A stretch of DNA of 64,000 bases from Persicaria tinctoria (GCA_037127255.1 JBANSL010000003.1:48929814-48993813), one strand, 5' to 3'; counted from the first letter of the stretch, positions 44,572 through 57,668 are shown. The notes: generated by a model not told the origin, from the letters alone. Numbers and translations are program-made.

Positions 44572-47500
44572 TTTTTTTTTAAACGGAAAAAATTTGGCCA
44601 TAGGGCTAAGCCCATATCAGCCAAGAGCATCCTTTCGGATGAGACTACGCAGAAGAGAATCATCAGGTGTCATAGAACCAAGTGAAGCGGATACTAGTCG
44701 TGACAAACGATCAGCCACTAGATTAGCTTCCCGGAAAACATGACGAAACTCAACAGAACCAAAGAAGCCCAGCGAGACTAGACTGTCTGAGACAATCATA
44801 TCCGAGTCTCCGGTAGGCTTCCCCAAACCTTTTAAACTTTTTATAATTGTAAGGTTGTCGCCTTCTACTATTAGTTTTTGGATATTCGGGTTTTTTGCAG
44901 CTAGAATGCCATTCCATAGCCCAAGGCTTTCGCAACCACATACCGAATCTATTGGTGATGGACCCCACCCACAAGAAATAAGAGAACCCTTGGAATCACG
45001 AATGATAAACCCAAAAGTGCCCTTATTGTCCGAAGAGAAAGACCCATCAAAATTTAGTTTATGGGTGTCTTTTGGCGGGGCTTCCCATTTTGTTCGTTTC
45101 CTTTTTGAATTCGATTTTGGTTTAGAATTGATTGTTGTATCTGTAGTATTATCCTTAATATTTTCACCTTTTTGGGAGGTTGTCCAGATGAATTTCTGGT
45201 CTTTTTTGAAAGCTATAATCTTTCTTATGTCCGGGGTTAAATTGTCAAAGTGCGTTTTGTTTCTAGAGAACCAGATACCCCACCAGACAAACGCTAGATC
45301 TTCAAATTTGGTTTTTCCAATCGTGTTTTTAATATTCCATATGGTGTTATTGATCGAGTCTCCCTTGTCAAAACAACCATGTATTTTCATGAAGGTTCCT
45401 GGATCATTTGCCATCAAAGTGCTCCTTGTGATGGGACAGTCCCATAGTAGGTGATATAAATCCTCGTAACAAGAGTCGCAACGTGGACAGTCTGTTGGGA
45501 TTCCCAGATGGCGAGAAGCTAATCTGACCATTGTTGGTACTGCGTTTTTTAAGATTTTCCATATGAATGATTTTATTTTTGGTGGTGTATTTAGATCCCA
45601 AACCCAGCCTATATCCGACTTTGTGTGGTTTTTGTATTTATGTATCATGTCCATAGCAGAAGAAGTCGAGTACCAACCGTTCTTGCTCCATTTCCAATAT
45701 AGCCTATCAACTTGTATATTATTAGGTAGTGGTACTGTTGTGATTCTTTCTATTTCATCGTTTGGTAGAAGTCCTTGTAGGTTTCTAAATAATTTGTTCT
45801 TGTCCCATATTTTGTTTTCGTCGATGAAGTGTTTTATGTTTAGTGATTCATCAATCTGCTGTGTTAATGGGATAAATGTTTTTAGTGTGGACTGACCCAA
45901 CCAGAGATTATTCCAGAAATTTATCGCTGAACCGTCCCCAATAGACCATTGGAGGCCATTTTTGAACAAAGATATTAATTTTATTAGTTGTGCCCATTGC
46001 CATGAGGTGCTCCCACGTTTTTGATAATTTAGTATTTCAGTTGTTTTTAGGTATTTTTCTTTTATTAGTTTAAGACAAGGGTTGTTTGGTTCTGCTAGTA
46101 TTTTCCAAAGCCGTTTCATTTGTAGTGACTTGTTCATGTCTTCTGAGCATCGGAGCCCTAGCCCTCCATTTTCCTTTGTTTTACAAACATCAAACCAGCT
46201 GATTAGTGGTTTATGGTTTGTACCCTTGTTCCAAAGAAATTGTCAGTTGATTCTGTCCAGTTCTGTGTGTACCGCTTTTGGTAACATGAAGCATTGCATT
46301 ATATGTAAAGGTTTTCCTGAAAGCGTTGTTTTGATTAGTGTACATCTTCTTGCATGTGAGAGACAATTTGCCTTCCATTTGTGTAGTTGGGATTTCGTAT
46401 TTATTATTAGATCCTTGAAGTCATCTTTCGTTACTCGTCCTTCAATGATTGGGCAACAAAGATAGCATCCCAAATTCGGTGTATGAGCGATTTCTAATTC
46501 ATTTCGGATCATATTCTTTTGTGACGGTAAAATGTTTTGAGATGTTTGGAATTGGGATTTATGTCTGTTTACACGTTGCCCTGACAGAGCAGTGTAGTCC
46601 CTTAAGATTTTGTTGATTTGATCACAACCAGTTTTACTAGCCGAAGCAAAGATGATAATGTCATCTGCGAAGGGTAGGAAAGGAATTCTTGTTCCGTCTC
46701 TTGTCAATTTTATACCTAGATGGCTCTGTGGTTTAATTGATTCATTGTAAAGACCTCGAGCAAGGATTTCAGATACTATTAAGAATAGATAAGGGGATAA
46801 AGGGTCGCCTTGACGAAGGCCCTTTTCGGGGAAGAAGATATCTGTGGGTTCATTATTTACTAGTACTGAATAAGTAACAGTGGTGATACATTCCTTAATC
46901 CACTCTGTGAATCTGTTTGAGAAACCTAATTTAAGCATAGTGGAAAGAAGGAAGCCCCACTCCACCATGTCGAAAGCTTTTTCCATGTCTAGCTTTACCG
47001 CCATCCATCCCGTTTTACCTTTTTTCTTAGAGAAAGAATGGAAGATTTCATTTGCAATTAAGATGTTATCCTGTATTGATCTACCCGAGGAGAAAGCGCT
47101 TTGTAGGAGATTGGTTATTTTGGGAATGATTTTTTTTAGCCTTGATGTACTTTGGATATTATCTTGTAAGTTGTTGAACAAAGGCGTATAGGCCTATAGT
47201 GCGATGTTGTGGTTGGGTTTTCTATCTTCGGTATAAGAGCAATGAACGTATGGTTTGTTTGTTTTAGAATCCGTCCACTAAGGAAGAAACTCTTTACTGC
47301 TTTGATTACAGAAGGTTCTACGATGTGCCAGTATTTTTTAAGATTTGTCGTTCGCTAAACTGAAGACTGCTTTTTTAATTTCTGCATTTGTGACTGGTCT
47401 GATTAGCCAGTTATTATCGTCATTTGTAATTTCGTTTCCTATATGGTTTAGTAGGTTGTCGGGCATCTGCTGCCTTCTTTGAAGTGAGTATCTTTGACTG

Positions 47501-47818
47501 AAATCATGTTTGATTAGTTTTCTTATTTCATCTTCGTTGTTGATTGTTACACCTGCTGTGGTTTGGATATGTTTTATTATATTTCTATTGCGTCTTCCAG
47601 TTGCTATTTTGTGAAAGTATTTGGTGTTTGCATCTATGGATTTTACATGTGTCCTCTTAGCTCGTTGTCCCCAGTATTTCTGTTGATAGGTTAAGAGTGA
47701 AGCGTGTTTTGTCGTGAGTCTCTTGATTTAGAAAGCGTGTTCTGCAGCTCTAAAAGTTGTGTTTCTACTTGGTTTATTTGTCGAAAAACGTTTCCAAAGG
47801 TTACCTTGCTCCATATCT
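44572..47818 (-). mobile_element. 5'-truncated L1-type LINE
   Basis: A 3.25-kb minus-strand non-LTR element ending in an A-rich tail (T run on plus at about 44569-44580). Flanking direct repeats AGGTAAGTTTRCTTTT at 44556-44571 and 47819-47834 form a target duplication of about 16 bp with one mismatch. It lacks ORF1 and the endonuclease, as expected from incomplete reverse transcription. Coding from 47818 to 47182 is frameshifted but shows SIDANTKYFHKIATGRRNRN, a block upstream of the RT domain in plant LINEs. Confidence 0.9.
44617..47181 (-). pseudogene. LINE ORF2 fragment: reverse transcriptase, zf-RVT, RNase H
   Basis: One frame runs from 47181 to 44617, broken by a single TGA at 46243-46245. 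The first part is the RT domain, with KLDMEKAFDMVEW, then GLRQGDPLSPYLF and the catalytic FADDIIIFA. The second part has the zinc-binding zf-RVT region (PPKIKSFIWK, then CPRCDSCYEDLYHLLWDCP) and a C-terminal RNase H domain (KLNFDGSF, ESLGLWNGILAA, VEGDNL). This order is that of plant L1-type ORF2. The TGA reads as a CGA to TGA change, with INRQFLWNKG expected. The protein copies LINE RNA at the nicked target. N-terminal endonuclease is absent, so it is dead. Confidence 0.9.
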
Positions 47819-47865
47819 AGGTAAGTTTACTTTTGATTCATCAATAACGTACAAACACTAAGTAC

Positions 47866-47870
<5 letters not shown>

Positions 47871-47898
<28 letters not shown>
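47871..47898. repeat. (TA)n microsatellite
   Basis: About 14 TA units directly left of the X1 inverted-repeat element. Confidence 0.95.
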
Positions 47899-47902
<4 letters not shown>

Positions 47903-48540
47903 AAGGTTAAAATGTAAAATTACCTTAGGGTGTAAATTGCTAATGAGCCTAATTTAATAACTAATGAGCCCAATTTAATTAGTAGAATGCCTGCCCCCTT
48001 GCCCCATGCGTGTGCCCCCCCATCCCCCCACTGTGCGCCCCTTCTCGGGCAAGAATTTATTTATTTATTTATTTTCTTGGATTTTTTTTCGTGTTAACAC
48101 TTTCTGCTGTACAAGTATAACTTGATTTTTTGCACATATAACATCCTTTGTGCAAATATAACTTTATGTTGTGCAGACATAATAATTCATTATGCGTTAA
48201 ATAGGTAAATGTGCCTATTTAAATTATAAAAATTTATAATTTAAATATGTTTAATTTATGAGTAAATAAGCCTAATTTTATGGGTAAATAGGTAAGTATG
48301 TCTAATTTTATGGGTAAATGCACTTTTTCCCGTTTTCGACACTTTTTGTTGTGCAAATATAAAGTGTATAAATAAAATGGTAAAGTGCAAGAATAAAATG
48401 ACGATGTGTATGAGTAATAATATGAAGTGCACAATTAAGGTCATTGTTAATGTGTCTTGAATCATTTTTCACCGGCGTCGCATCAGGGGGTCCGGGGGGC
48501 GGACTTATCGTCTATTTGTTTTCAAGCATTTAACAATTTC

Positions 48541-49050
48541 AAATTAAAGTGCATAAATAAGATTAAAATGTGCAAATATAATATTATGTTGTACAAATAT
48601 AATATTATGGTGTGCATATATAATAGGCTTTTAAATTAAAGTGCATAAATAAGATTAAAATGTGCAAATATAATGTTATGTTCTGCAAATATAACATTAT
48701 GGTGTGCATATATAATAAGCTTTTAAATTAAAGTGCATAAATAAGATTAAAATGTGCAAATATAACATTATAGTGTGCATATATAATAGGCTTTTAAATT
48801 AAAGTGCATAAATAAGATTAAAATGTGCAAATATAATGCTATGTTTTGCAAATATAACATTATGGTGTGCATATATAATAGGTCGGCTTTTAAATTAAAG
48901 TGCATAAATAAGATTAAAATGTGCAAACATAATGTTATGTTGTGCAAATATAACATTATGGTGTGCATACATAATAAGCTTTTAAAATTCAAGTGCATAA
49001 ATAAGATTAAAATGTGCATAATTAAGGTTAAAAAGTGCATAACTAAGATT
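48541..49050. repeat. minisatellite, 70-118 bp units (X1)
   Basis: Units start AAATTAAAGTGCATAAATAA near 48541, 48633, 48725, 48797 and 48892, with a sixth degenerate copy near 48985. Each continues with GTGCAAATATAAT words. Apparent long frames here arise from the repeat and are not genes. Confidence 0.85.
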
Positions 49051-49100
49051 ATGATGTGTATGATTAAAAATTTGAGATTGTTGCGCTCTTGTCTATTATG

Positions 49101-49171
49101 TAACCTATATGGGATTTGAACCAACATCTTTCTGCAAACGCACATTGCTCTACCAATTGAGCTAATAGGCC
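49101..49171 (-). other. tRNA-like sequence in X1
   Basis: The minus strand shows an acceptor stem GGCCTAT / ATAGGTT (with two G-U pairs), a D arm with box A TAGCTCAATTGGTAGAGC and a T arm with box B GGTTCAAATCC. The anticodon arm does not fold canonically, so this is a tRNA-derived pol III-like module and not a working tRNA. Confidence 0.65.
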
Positions 49172-50886
49172 AAAAATAGTATGCACACAAACTAGCAATA
49201 GAGTAAATTATGCATATGCACATCTTTGTTTTAATTCATTGGACATGTCTTGCTGCATCACTGGATTGATTCAGATTATGATTTGAATCACTTCAAAATT
49301 TGAGTAAGCAGTACACTAGTGTTCCACTAAAAAATGTTTTGACAGGTGAAAATCATGTAACAATACACTAGTGTCCCACTAAAAATTCACACTGAGGGCC
49401 CTTAACCATTCACCTCCTCACTCATCCAGCCCATCAATGTATTTTTGAAGAGGCCTTATCAAGGGAAAACATGCACATAAATACACAACTACACAAGCCA
49501 TTCAAATATTCAGCGAAGCAAGCATTTTTAATTTGTTTTTACCCATCTAGCTTCTAGTACTTGGCAGGGCCATGCAAGAAGAAAAAATAAACAGTAAGAA
49601 AAACATTGAACAGTTCAAAATGATAGTCCGGGAAAAAACATAAATATCAGAAGGATCAACTACTCCTTTGCCATAGGACTGGCCCATATAGGCAATGCCA
49701 TGCCATTTAGCCAATGGCTATGAAAACCTACAACCACCATCTCTGCTCTAGAAAAGAGCTAATGACCGACTTCAACACCTATTATTCCAAAAAACACAAC
49801 TAAGAATGGTAGTGATAAACTGATGTAGTAATCAATTAAAAAACACTATTGAACTGATGTAGTAACCAAAAACCACAAACTTACACAGATCAATTAAACA
49901 AACCTGGAATTTCCCCAAGTTTTTTACTAGGGTACAATATTGAATTAGTCCCCAAGTTTGTTCTCCCCATATTTTTTTTGAGCTAAATTCCAAAGAGGAA
50001 TCTTAAATTGTGCAAACAATAGATCAAATTAAAACTATTTTAATAGTATTTGCAAAGTCCAAGGTGACTGAGTGAGCAGTGAGGTAGAATCTGCTGATCA
50101 ACAACCAAATGCAAATAGGGGAAATCAATAACCATTAGCCCCAATTTTCCGTCGATTTTTGGCTAGTAAATTTTCATAAGCGAGCAAATTGAAGATTTAG
50201 GTTGTAGATTACCTGAATTGGGCGTATACAACTAGCAAGAACCCTAGATCTACACAAATCTCATCAGAATAGGAACTCAGATAAGAGAAGGAGATCACAA
50301 AAAATCAAGCAAAGCAGAGAAGAAAAGAAGAGTCACTTGCGTGAAGAACAGAGAAGGAAGAATACAAAGAAGGGAAGAATTCGGGAACACCTTCGAGTGG
50401 CCGGTTGGCCTAATTCTCAGATCTAGAGACTAACCTTGATAACGAGGATGAACAGTGCGACGACAAACCTGCGGTGGCACTGGACTCAACCAATCGGAGC
50501 GGAATCGCCTCATCGAGGCCAATCTCGGCCATCAATACTATCCGTCGTCTCCCTCTCCTGAAAATGCAACTCCTCCGCCTTCGATGAAGATCGAGGCGAA
50601 TTGATGAATAGTTGGAGTGCAAGCACTGGTGATGAACCGAAGGAGAAGAAACCGTCATCGTCGTCGATCTTCGATCTCAGACGTCAAATAGAAAAAAAGG
50701 ATTGAGCCAGCGCGAGAGAGAGGGAAGAGATGATCAAGTAAGGTTGGGCGGCTTAGCGTTTTTTTATCTGGTTCACCTCCGGTTCATTTTTCTTTTTAAA
50801 ACCCGCGTGCTGGTTTATCATTAAAATATAAAATTTTACACCTTAAACAATTTTACACCTTAAGGATATTTTACATTTTAACTCTT

Positions 50887-50889
<3 letters not shown>

Positions 50890-50965
<76 letters not shown>

Positions 50966-50970
50966 TATAT
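50890..50970. repeat. (TA)n-(GT)n microsatellite
   Basis: A TA run followed by a GT run and TATATATGTATATA, between X1 and Y1. It produces an artefactual poly-(His-Thr) and Cys-Val frame. Confidence 0.95.
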
Positions 50971-51180
50971 AGAGGGTTGGGTTCTGGTAAGAAGGTCACC
51001 AAAAGTGAGAAGAAAAGAAGCAATTTGATTGGTCAATATATGATTAAAATAATCCAAAAAAATGCTCCCGCGCTCGCGCCCAATATTGAGCATCTTCCGC
51101 GTGCCGGCAATCCCACTCGCACCCTTCCTCTCTCTCCGCGCTTGCACACACGCGCCTCTAATGCCAAATAATTAAAAACG

Positions 51181-51250
51181 CCAGCGCTGGGGATCGAACA
51201 CGGACCCTTGGTACAGTTGCAGATCGCCTCAACCAATTTGGCAAGTAGTA
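51181..51250 (-). other. tRNA-like sequence in Y1
   Basis: The minus strand has a box A-like TGCCAAATTGGTTGAGGCG and a box B-like GTGTTCGATCCCC about 35 bases later. T-stem pairing is poor. It is probably tRNA-derived. Confidence 0.5.
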
Positions 51251-51769
51251 CACCTTGTCAATAATTGCATCTAAAGGTATTGACTACTTTCAAAATCGAT
51301 TTTACAACTTTTAATATATATATTTTTCTAATTATAATTAAAATGTTTTCACATAAATTTATTAATCATACATTAAGATACAGATTAATATATATATGAT
51401 ATATTTCATAATAAAAAAAATTAATTCTTCTTTTATTTTCTTTTAATGTTTATTTTTAATTAATTAATTATTTATTTTTAAAATAAAATGGTTCATAGAA
51501 CAATACTATTTATTTTATGAACCTAAAAAATTTCACATTTTTATAATTTAACTTTTTTAAAATGATATTAAATATATTAAAATAAAATGTTTCATGAACC
51601 ACTACTATTTATTTGATGAACCATTAGAATTTATTTTCTGAACCACTACTATTTAATAATTATAAAATTTTCATTCTTCTTTTACTTTCTTTTAATGTTT
51701 ATTTTTAATTAATTAATTAATTTTCTTTTAAAATAAAATGGTTTACTAAATCAATCTCTATTTAGTCAC

Positions 51770-53010
51770 TGAACCTCTCACTATTTAGCCACTGAACCAA
51801 CCTCATTTAGTCACTGAACTAACCTCTATTTAGTCACTGGACCAAAATCTATTTAGCCACTGAACCAACCTCTATTTATTCATTGAACCAACCTCTATTT
51901 ATACACTGAACCAACCAATATTTAATCACTGAACCATTAATTAATTAATTTTCTTTTAAAATAAAATGGTTCACTAAATCAATCTCTATTTAGTCACTGA
52001 ACCTCTCACTATTTAGCCACTGAACCAACCTCATTTAGTCACTGAACTAACCTCTATTTAGTCACTGAACCAAACTCTATTTAGCCACTGAACCAACCTC
52101 TATTTATTCACTGAACCAATCTCTATTTATACACTGAACCAACCTCTATTTAATCACTGAACCAGTGGTTCATCAAGTTATAAAGAAGTGGTTCATGGGC
52201 CTATAAGAAATGGTTCATCAAGTTATCAAGAAGTGATTCATCAAGTTATAAAGAAGTTATGAACAAGTGGTTCATCAAAGCTATAAAGAAGTGGTTCACC
52301 AAGTTATCAAAAGTTGGTTCATCAAGCTATAAAGAAGTGGTTAACGGGCCTATAAGAAGTGGTTCATCAAGTTTCAAGAAGTGGTTCATCAAGCTATAAA
52401 AAAGTGGGTCATGGGCCTATAAGAAGTGGTTCATCAAGTTATCAAGAGGTGGTTCATCAAGCTATAAAGAAGTGGTTTATGGGCCTATAAGAAGTGGTTC
52501 ATCAAGCTATAAAGAAGTGGTTCATTAAGCTATAAAGAAGTGGTTCATCAAGATACCAAGAAGTTGGTTCATCAAGCTATAAACAAGTGGTTCATGGGCT
52601 TATAAGAAGTGGTTTATCAAGAAGTGGTTCATCAAACTATAATTTCTTTAACTAATTAACAAAGGAAAATATTTTTTTATATATTAAAAATGACATTGGG
52701 GTTCATTTACCATTTATAATCAGTGAAGATGCATCGTCTTTTTAAAAATTAGATTCTTTAACTAATTAACAAAGGAAAATATTATATATATATATATATA
52801 TTAAAAGTGTGAGTTGGTGCAATAAGCTTACAAGCAACATGATAGTTTCTAGTTTAAATAAGACTAAATTTAGTCACTGAACCAACCTCTATTTAGTCAC
52901 TGAACCAACGTATTTAGTCACTGAACCAACCTCTATTTAGACACTGAACCAACATCTATATATTTAGTCCATGAACCAACCTTTATTTAGTCACTGAACC
53001 AACCGTAATT
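51770..53010. repeat. GAACCA-based minisatellites in Y1
   Basis: Two kinds: CTCTATTTAGTCACTGAACCAAC (about 23 bp) at 51770-52165 and 52870-53005, and AAGTGGTTCATCAAGCTATAA-like units (about 23 bp, plus GGGCCTATAAG variants) at 52165-52640. Confidence 0.9.
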
Positions 53011-54255
53011 TTTAATTCTTAATTTTTATGGGTTCATGGAGTTTTAATTCTTCTTTTATTTTCTTTTCATGCTTAATTTTTATGTTTTTTTAAATAAAAT
53101 GGTTCATGAACCGATAATATTTACTTCGTGAACCACTTATATTTAGATGTGCTGAACCACTTGATTTAAAAACCCTGAACCACTTGGTATTAAAACTCTG
53201 AACCACCTATTTAAAATTCTGAACAATGTAGCATAAAAATACTGAACCATTTGCAATAAAAACTCCGAAACACTTGGTATAAGAAAACATACAAATAAAT
53301 TGAACACATGAACCAATAAAATAAAAAAACAAATCAAAGCCAAAGAAACAAATCAAAGAAACCAAAGAAGTTTTGTGGGTGATTTAATTAGCTCAATTGA
53401 TTGTTTCATTTTAGTAGCAGCCAAAAGAAATAAATCAAACCCACAGTAAAAAAAAACAAGAAAGGAGCCAACTGTGTAAAGGGGGTAAAGGAGGCAAGGA
53501 GCAGCTTCCACCGACGCCTCCAATTCTGAGCAATTCGCTGATTCTCGAAGCTCTACCCGGGTAGATTACTCATCTCTTTCTTTCGGTATAGCCCATTAGG
53601 TTGATGACTTTATTGTTTTTTTTCCCTGGCCTCTCAGTTTCTATCTGGAAAACAACAGATGAAAGAGATCGACGAGCCCAGGATCAAATCGAAGCTGAAA
53701 TCCACTAGATCTGATATTCAAAAGTAGTAGGCCATCGATTAAAACTGAAATTGAGGACAAACAGCCCGCTCTATAATCGCGGCGGTCGAGCTCGCTCTAG
53801 GGCGCTGGTGAACGCGAGCTCCGATTGCAATGAGGCAATGCAAACGGATGAGAGGGAGGGATGAACAGAGGAAGCCATAGGTGAGGGTCGTGAGGCTGAG
53901 ATCGATAAGTGGGAGGGACGGAGTTTTAGGCGCGTGAGCCATATTATTTTTAATTAAAAATTACAACTGTCTCCACCAATTAAATTGCTTCTTTCCTTCT
54001 CACCGGTTTATACTATTCTCACTTGAACCCTACTCTATATAGGGTTGGGTTCGGGTACACAAAACTCTAAAAGTGAGAAGGAAAGAAGCGATTTGATTGG
54101 TCCACGTAGATTAAATTAATTCCAAAAATTTAAATTCTCCCGTGCGCGCGTGCTCTTCCCCCGGTTTAGCGCAGATGCCCAGTCGCGCATGCAAGCGCGT
54201 GTGCCCCACACTCACGCAACATTCAATTTCCATTCCACTGTTCAAAACACAAAAT

Positions 54256-54331
54256 GGTGAAAGTGGGGACTTGAACCCGGGACTTCTAGTCTCCACACAC
54301 AACACTCCAACCATCTGAACAACTTCTCTCA
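54256..54331 (-). other. tRNA-like sequence in Y2
   Basis: The minus strand has TTCAGATGGTTGGAGT as a box A-like part and CGGGTTCAAGTCCCC as a strong box B. It sits at the same distance from the left terminus as in Y1, but the sequence differs. Confidence 0.5.
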
Positions 54332-54899
54332 CTTGATTTTAATGCATATTTATTTTCCTTTAGTTTATTTATTAGAGGGTTTTACTTACCTAAAAATTAA
54401 ATTACCGCTGCTAATTTATATTTTTTAATGTTTATTTTTTAATAATTATAAAATTTTCATTCTTCTTTTATTTTCTTTTAATATTTATTTATTTAATTAA
54501 TTATTAATTTGCTTTTGAAATAAAATGGATCATGAACAAATAATTATTATTTGATGAACCAATACTATTTATTTGATGAACCACTACTCTTTATTTCACA
54601 AACCACTAGAATTTATTTCATAAAACACTACTATTTCAATAATTATAAAATTTTCATTCTTCTTTTATTTTCTTTTAAGGTTTATTTTTAATTATTTATT
54701 TATTTTCTTTTAAAATAAAATGATTCATAAACCAATACTATTTATTTGATGAACCGATATTATTTATTTGATGAACCACTACTCTTAATTTGATGAACCA
54801 CTACTCTTTATTTCATGAACCAAAAAAATTAACTAGTGATAAATATTCTTAAATTATTTTATGAACCGTTAATATTTATTTAATGAAGCACTTGGTATT

Positions 54900-55370
54900 A
54901 ACCACTTGAATCATTTGGTTTAAAACCCTGAACCACTTAGTAATAAAATCCCGAACCACTGAGTGTTAAAGCCCTGAACCACTTGGTGTTAAAACCCTGA
55001 ACCACTTGGTAATAAAATCCTGAACCACTGAGTGTTAAAGCCCTGAACCACTTCGTGTTAAAACCCTGAACCACTTGGTATAAAACCCTGAACCACTTGG
55101 TATTAAAACTCTGAACCACTTGGTGATAAAAACCCTGAACCACTTGGTATAAAACATAGAACTACTTGGTTCAAAACCTTGAAGTACTTGGTATTAAAAC
55201 TCTGAACCACTTGGTGATAAAACCCTGAACCACTTGGTTCAAAACCTTGAACTACTTGGTATTAAAACTCTGAACCACTTGTTATAACAACCCTGAACCA
55301 TTTAGATTAAGACTCTGAACCACTTGCTATTAAACCATGAACCACTTGATATAAAACTCTAACCACTTGA
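54900..55370. repeat. GAACCACTTGG minisatellite in Y2
   Basis: About twenty units of 20-23 bp, CCCTGAACCACTTGGTATTAAAA-like. Related units occur in Y1 at 53135-53280. Confidence 0.92.
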
Positions 55371-56500
55371 CATTTTTTCTTGAATTAAACATGGTGAAAT
55401 ATGTATGATTTGAATCTTAATAAATAAAAAATGCCAATTACAATAGGGTCAACCCAGATTTGATTAACAAAACATCAACTATAATGACCTGATCAATTAT
55501 CGAATCGGTTTCCTACGGAATAAATTAATTGCAAACGAAATGTAAAGAAAAAAACAATGTTATTCATATATTGTTATTAAGGGAAGTACGGTAAGTTACA
55601 TCCTACAACACACAAAAACCAATGCTTGCAGCATATAGAATGGATACAAGTTTCACCTTCCAATCCGTCGTTGCAATTGCCCCGATACGTTCATTAATCT
55701 GCTAATTACACAAATTCTGGGTCCCAATAGAGATGTCGAGAAACAGATGGAAAGAGCTCGATCTCACAATTCTAGCGCATCTTTGTCTCGGTTCCTTTGT
55801 TGTTTCTGAACGCAAAAAGTGAGAACACTGGGCCAGTCTCGTAATTAGCATTAACTTGTCATCTTCTTCAATTAAACGTAGCTTCCGCCCACCTCAATAC
55901 TCCTTCTCTTCTCATCGCCGCTCAAGCCAGGAAGAAATCGGAGGAGTAGGACACGCTGTTCTCAACGCCCTCCAGTCATCCTCTACACCTCCCAACCTCA
56001 TCCCCAAATCCAAAGCCGTAGCTTCCGCCGCCGCTTGATATCTGAGCAATCGCGATCGGAAGCAATCGAATCAAGAAAAGCAGCGACTGGAGGAGGCGGT
56101 GCCGTCGGCACCACTCGGTGGCCGGGAGGAGCAGCGACTCGAACGGGGCATGCACTTGACGCTGCTGCTCCATTGTCGCGACGGCTACCTGGTCGGATTT
56201 AATGGTCGCCGCCGCCAGCACGAATTCGAGCAGGGAGTTGTTTGGTCATGGCAGTGTGGGGGCGAATTGAAGCTCTGATATGAGCAATGCTGGGAATTCG
56301 ATGGAGCCGTCTAGTGGTGATCGGATCTGGAAGTGACGGAGAAGCTAGTGGTGAGCGGAGAGACGAAGATAGCGTGAGCCGAATGTGAGGAAAGGGATTG
56401 TGAAAACGGTGATTTAAATTTGGAAGGTAGGGGAAGCGCGTGAGTCACACTGCTTCGCACCTTCTCACCGGACCGAGATCTTCTCACTTGAACTCTCCCC

Positions 56501-56505
<5 letters not shown>

Positions 56506-56583
<78 letters not shown>
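56506..56583. repeat. (TA)n microsatellite, about 75 bp
   Basis: An almost pure TA run between Y2 and X2. Confidence 0.97.
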
Positions 56584-56590
<7 letters not shown>

Positions 56591-57668
56591 GAACCGTTAA
56601 AATGTAAAACATCCTTAGGGTGTAAAATTGCTTAAGGTGTAAAATTTTATATTTTAATGACATTGGACACGGGCTTGATTAAAAAAAACTAAGCGGGCAC
56701 GGGTTTGCCATTAAAAAACCTACCCGCGATGAACCCAAAAAAAAAACCGGGGTGAACCAAAGCCACGTACCAAAGAAAAACAACTCGCTCCCATGGCTCC
56801 ATCGTTGTTCTCTCCCTTCTCCTTCTACCTTCCTTCTGCCCATGGCACCATAGTTGTTCACAATCTAATGGAAGCGGATCTTGATTGCGGCTTCAACTTG
56901 CTCACCGGAATGAAGAACCCTGGGATGAAAAACCCAAATTATAAAGCCTGAGTGTTGTTTTCCAAAATCAACAACAGCGACGGATGAAACCTCGGCGATC
57001 CCTCCATCAGCTTCCAGGCGAGCCACCATTGAAGCCCTCGAGATCTCCACTGCAGTGGCAATGATGTCAAGAAACTCTGTCTCAGGTTCTCACCCTCTCT
57101 CTATCGAATTCGATGGGGAAAACCGCATTTTGATGAATTTAGGCTTTTTTGAAGATTAGATTGATAGGACCAATTTGTTGATCTGTAGAGTTGCCCGATA
57201 GGGCTTCAATCTGTGTTGTGCCGATGACGGACTGGATATAGGGATTCAATATGTGATGTACAATTGCTCGTCCTCGCCGTCAGCATCTCCATCTTTTTCG
57301 GTTGGTCTGCTCAAATGTACTCGTTCTCCTGCTCGTCTCCACGCACAGATCCAGCGCCCCTCACCGTTCTTCTGCTTGTCTCAACGTCGACATCGCTCTA
57401 TGATGTCGTCTGCCAAGTCGGAAGCGACTGAGCAAGAATTAGGCGAGTCCTTCCACCGCCGGCCATGTACTCCAGGGGGCAGTTCTCCGTCGATAATCTT
57501 TTCAATCTCGAGGTTAGTTCTTCTACTGCAAAATTTCTTCCTTTGTGCAGATTGGAAACGAAATTGGTTGAGAATAGGAATTAGTTTTTTCATTTCGAAA
57601 ATAAAAATTTCATTTGTTGATTGGAAAATTTTTCCGTCACTTGTGATTTGGCTTACAATGGTGAAACA

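Larger units (their letters stand above)
47899..50889. mobile_element. X1, about 3.0-kb inverted-repeat element in a (TA)n site
   Basis: The left end, GTTAAAATGTAAAAT...CCTTAGGGTGTAAA, is repeated inverted at the right end (about 50825-50889), each next to a (TA)n tract. The X2 left end at 56588 is a third copy of the same terminus. No transposase is seen. The interior has a minisatellite, a tRNA-like sequence and a gene-5'-like segment at 50200-50720. The superfamily is not established; the TA-tract target is reminiscent of Micron-like MITEs. Confidence 0.6.
50973..54036. mobile_element. Y1, about 3.1-kb inverted-repeat element
   Basis: The left end, AGGGTTGGGTTCTGG...AAAGTGAGAAGAAAAGAAGC, matches inverted at about 53965-54036 (GCTTCTTTCCTTCTCACC...CTTGAACCCTACT). 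No transposase is seen. Inside are a tRNA-like sequence about 210 bp from the left end, and large GAACCA-based minisatellites. A 230-bp block starting at about 51702 is repeated at 51938. The TATATAG flanks suggest a TA-rich target. Confidence 0.62.
54041..56502. mobile_element. Y2, about 2.5-kb element related to Y1
   Basis: The left end, GGGTTGGGTTCGGGTACA...AAAGTGAGAAGGAAAGAAGC, is like Y1's. The right end, GCACCTTCTCACC...CTCACTTGAACTCTCCCC, is its inverted counterpart. It abuts Y1 with only TATATAG between them. It also has a tRNA-like sequence at about 215 bp, and a GAACCA minisatellite. The last part (55850-56400) looks like a gene 5' region but no product is recognised. Confidence 0.6.

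Noticed and set aside
48541..49223. Open frames of up to 151 codons over the X1 minisatellite
   Set aside because: They reflect a repeat unit without stops; composition is Met, Leu, His and Ile rich, with no domain.
50890..51147. Open frames in the TA/GT microsatellite
   Set aside because: Poly-(His-Thr), Cys-Val and Ile-Tyr runs are direct translations of the microsatellite.
53739..53942. Small gene-like frames at the end of Y1 (and 55856-56221 in Y2)
   Set aside because: These resemble gene 5' regions carried by the elements but are short, lack domains and are open on opposite strands.
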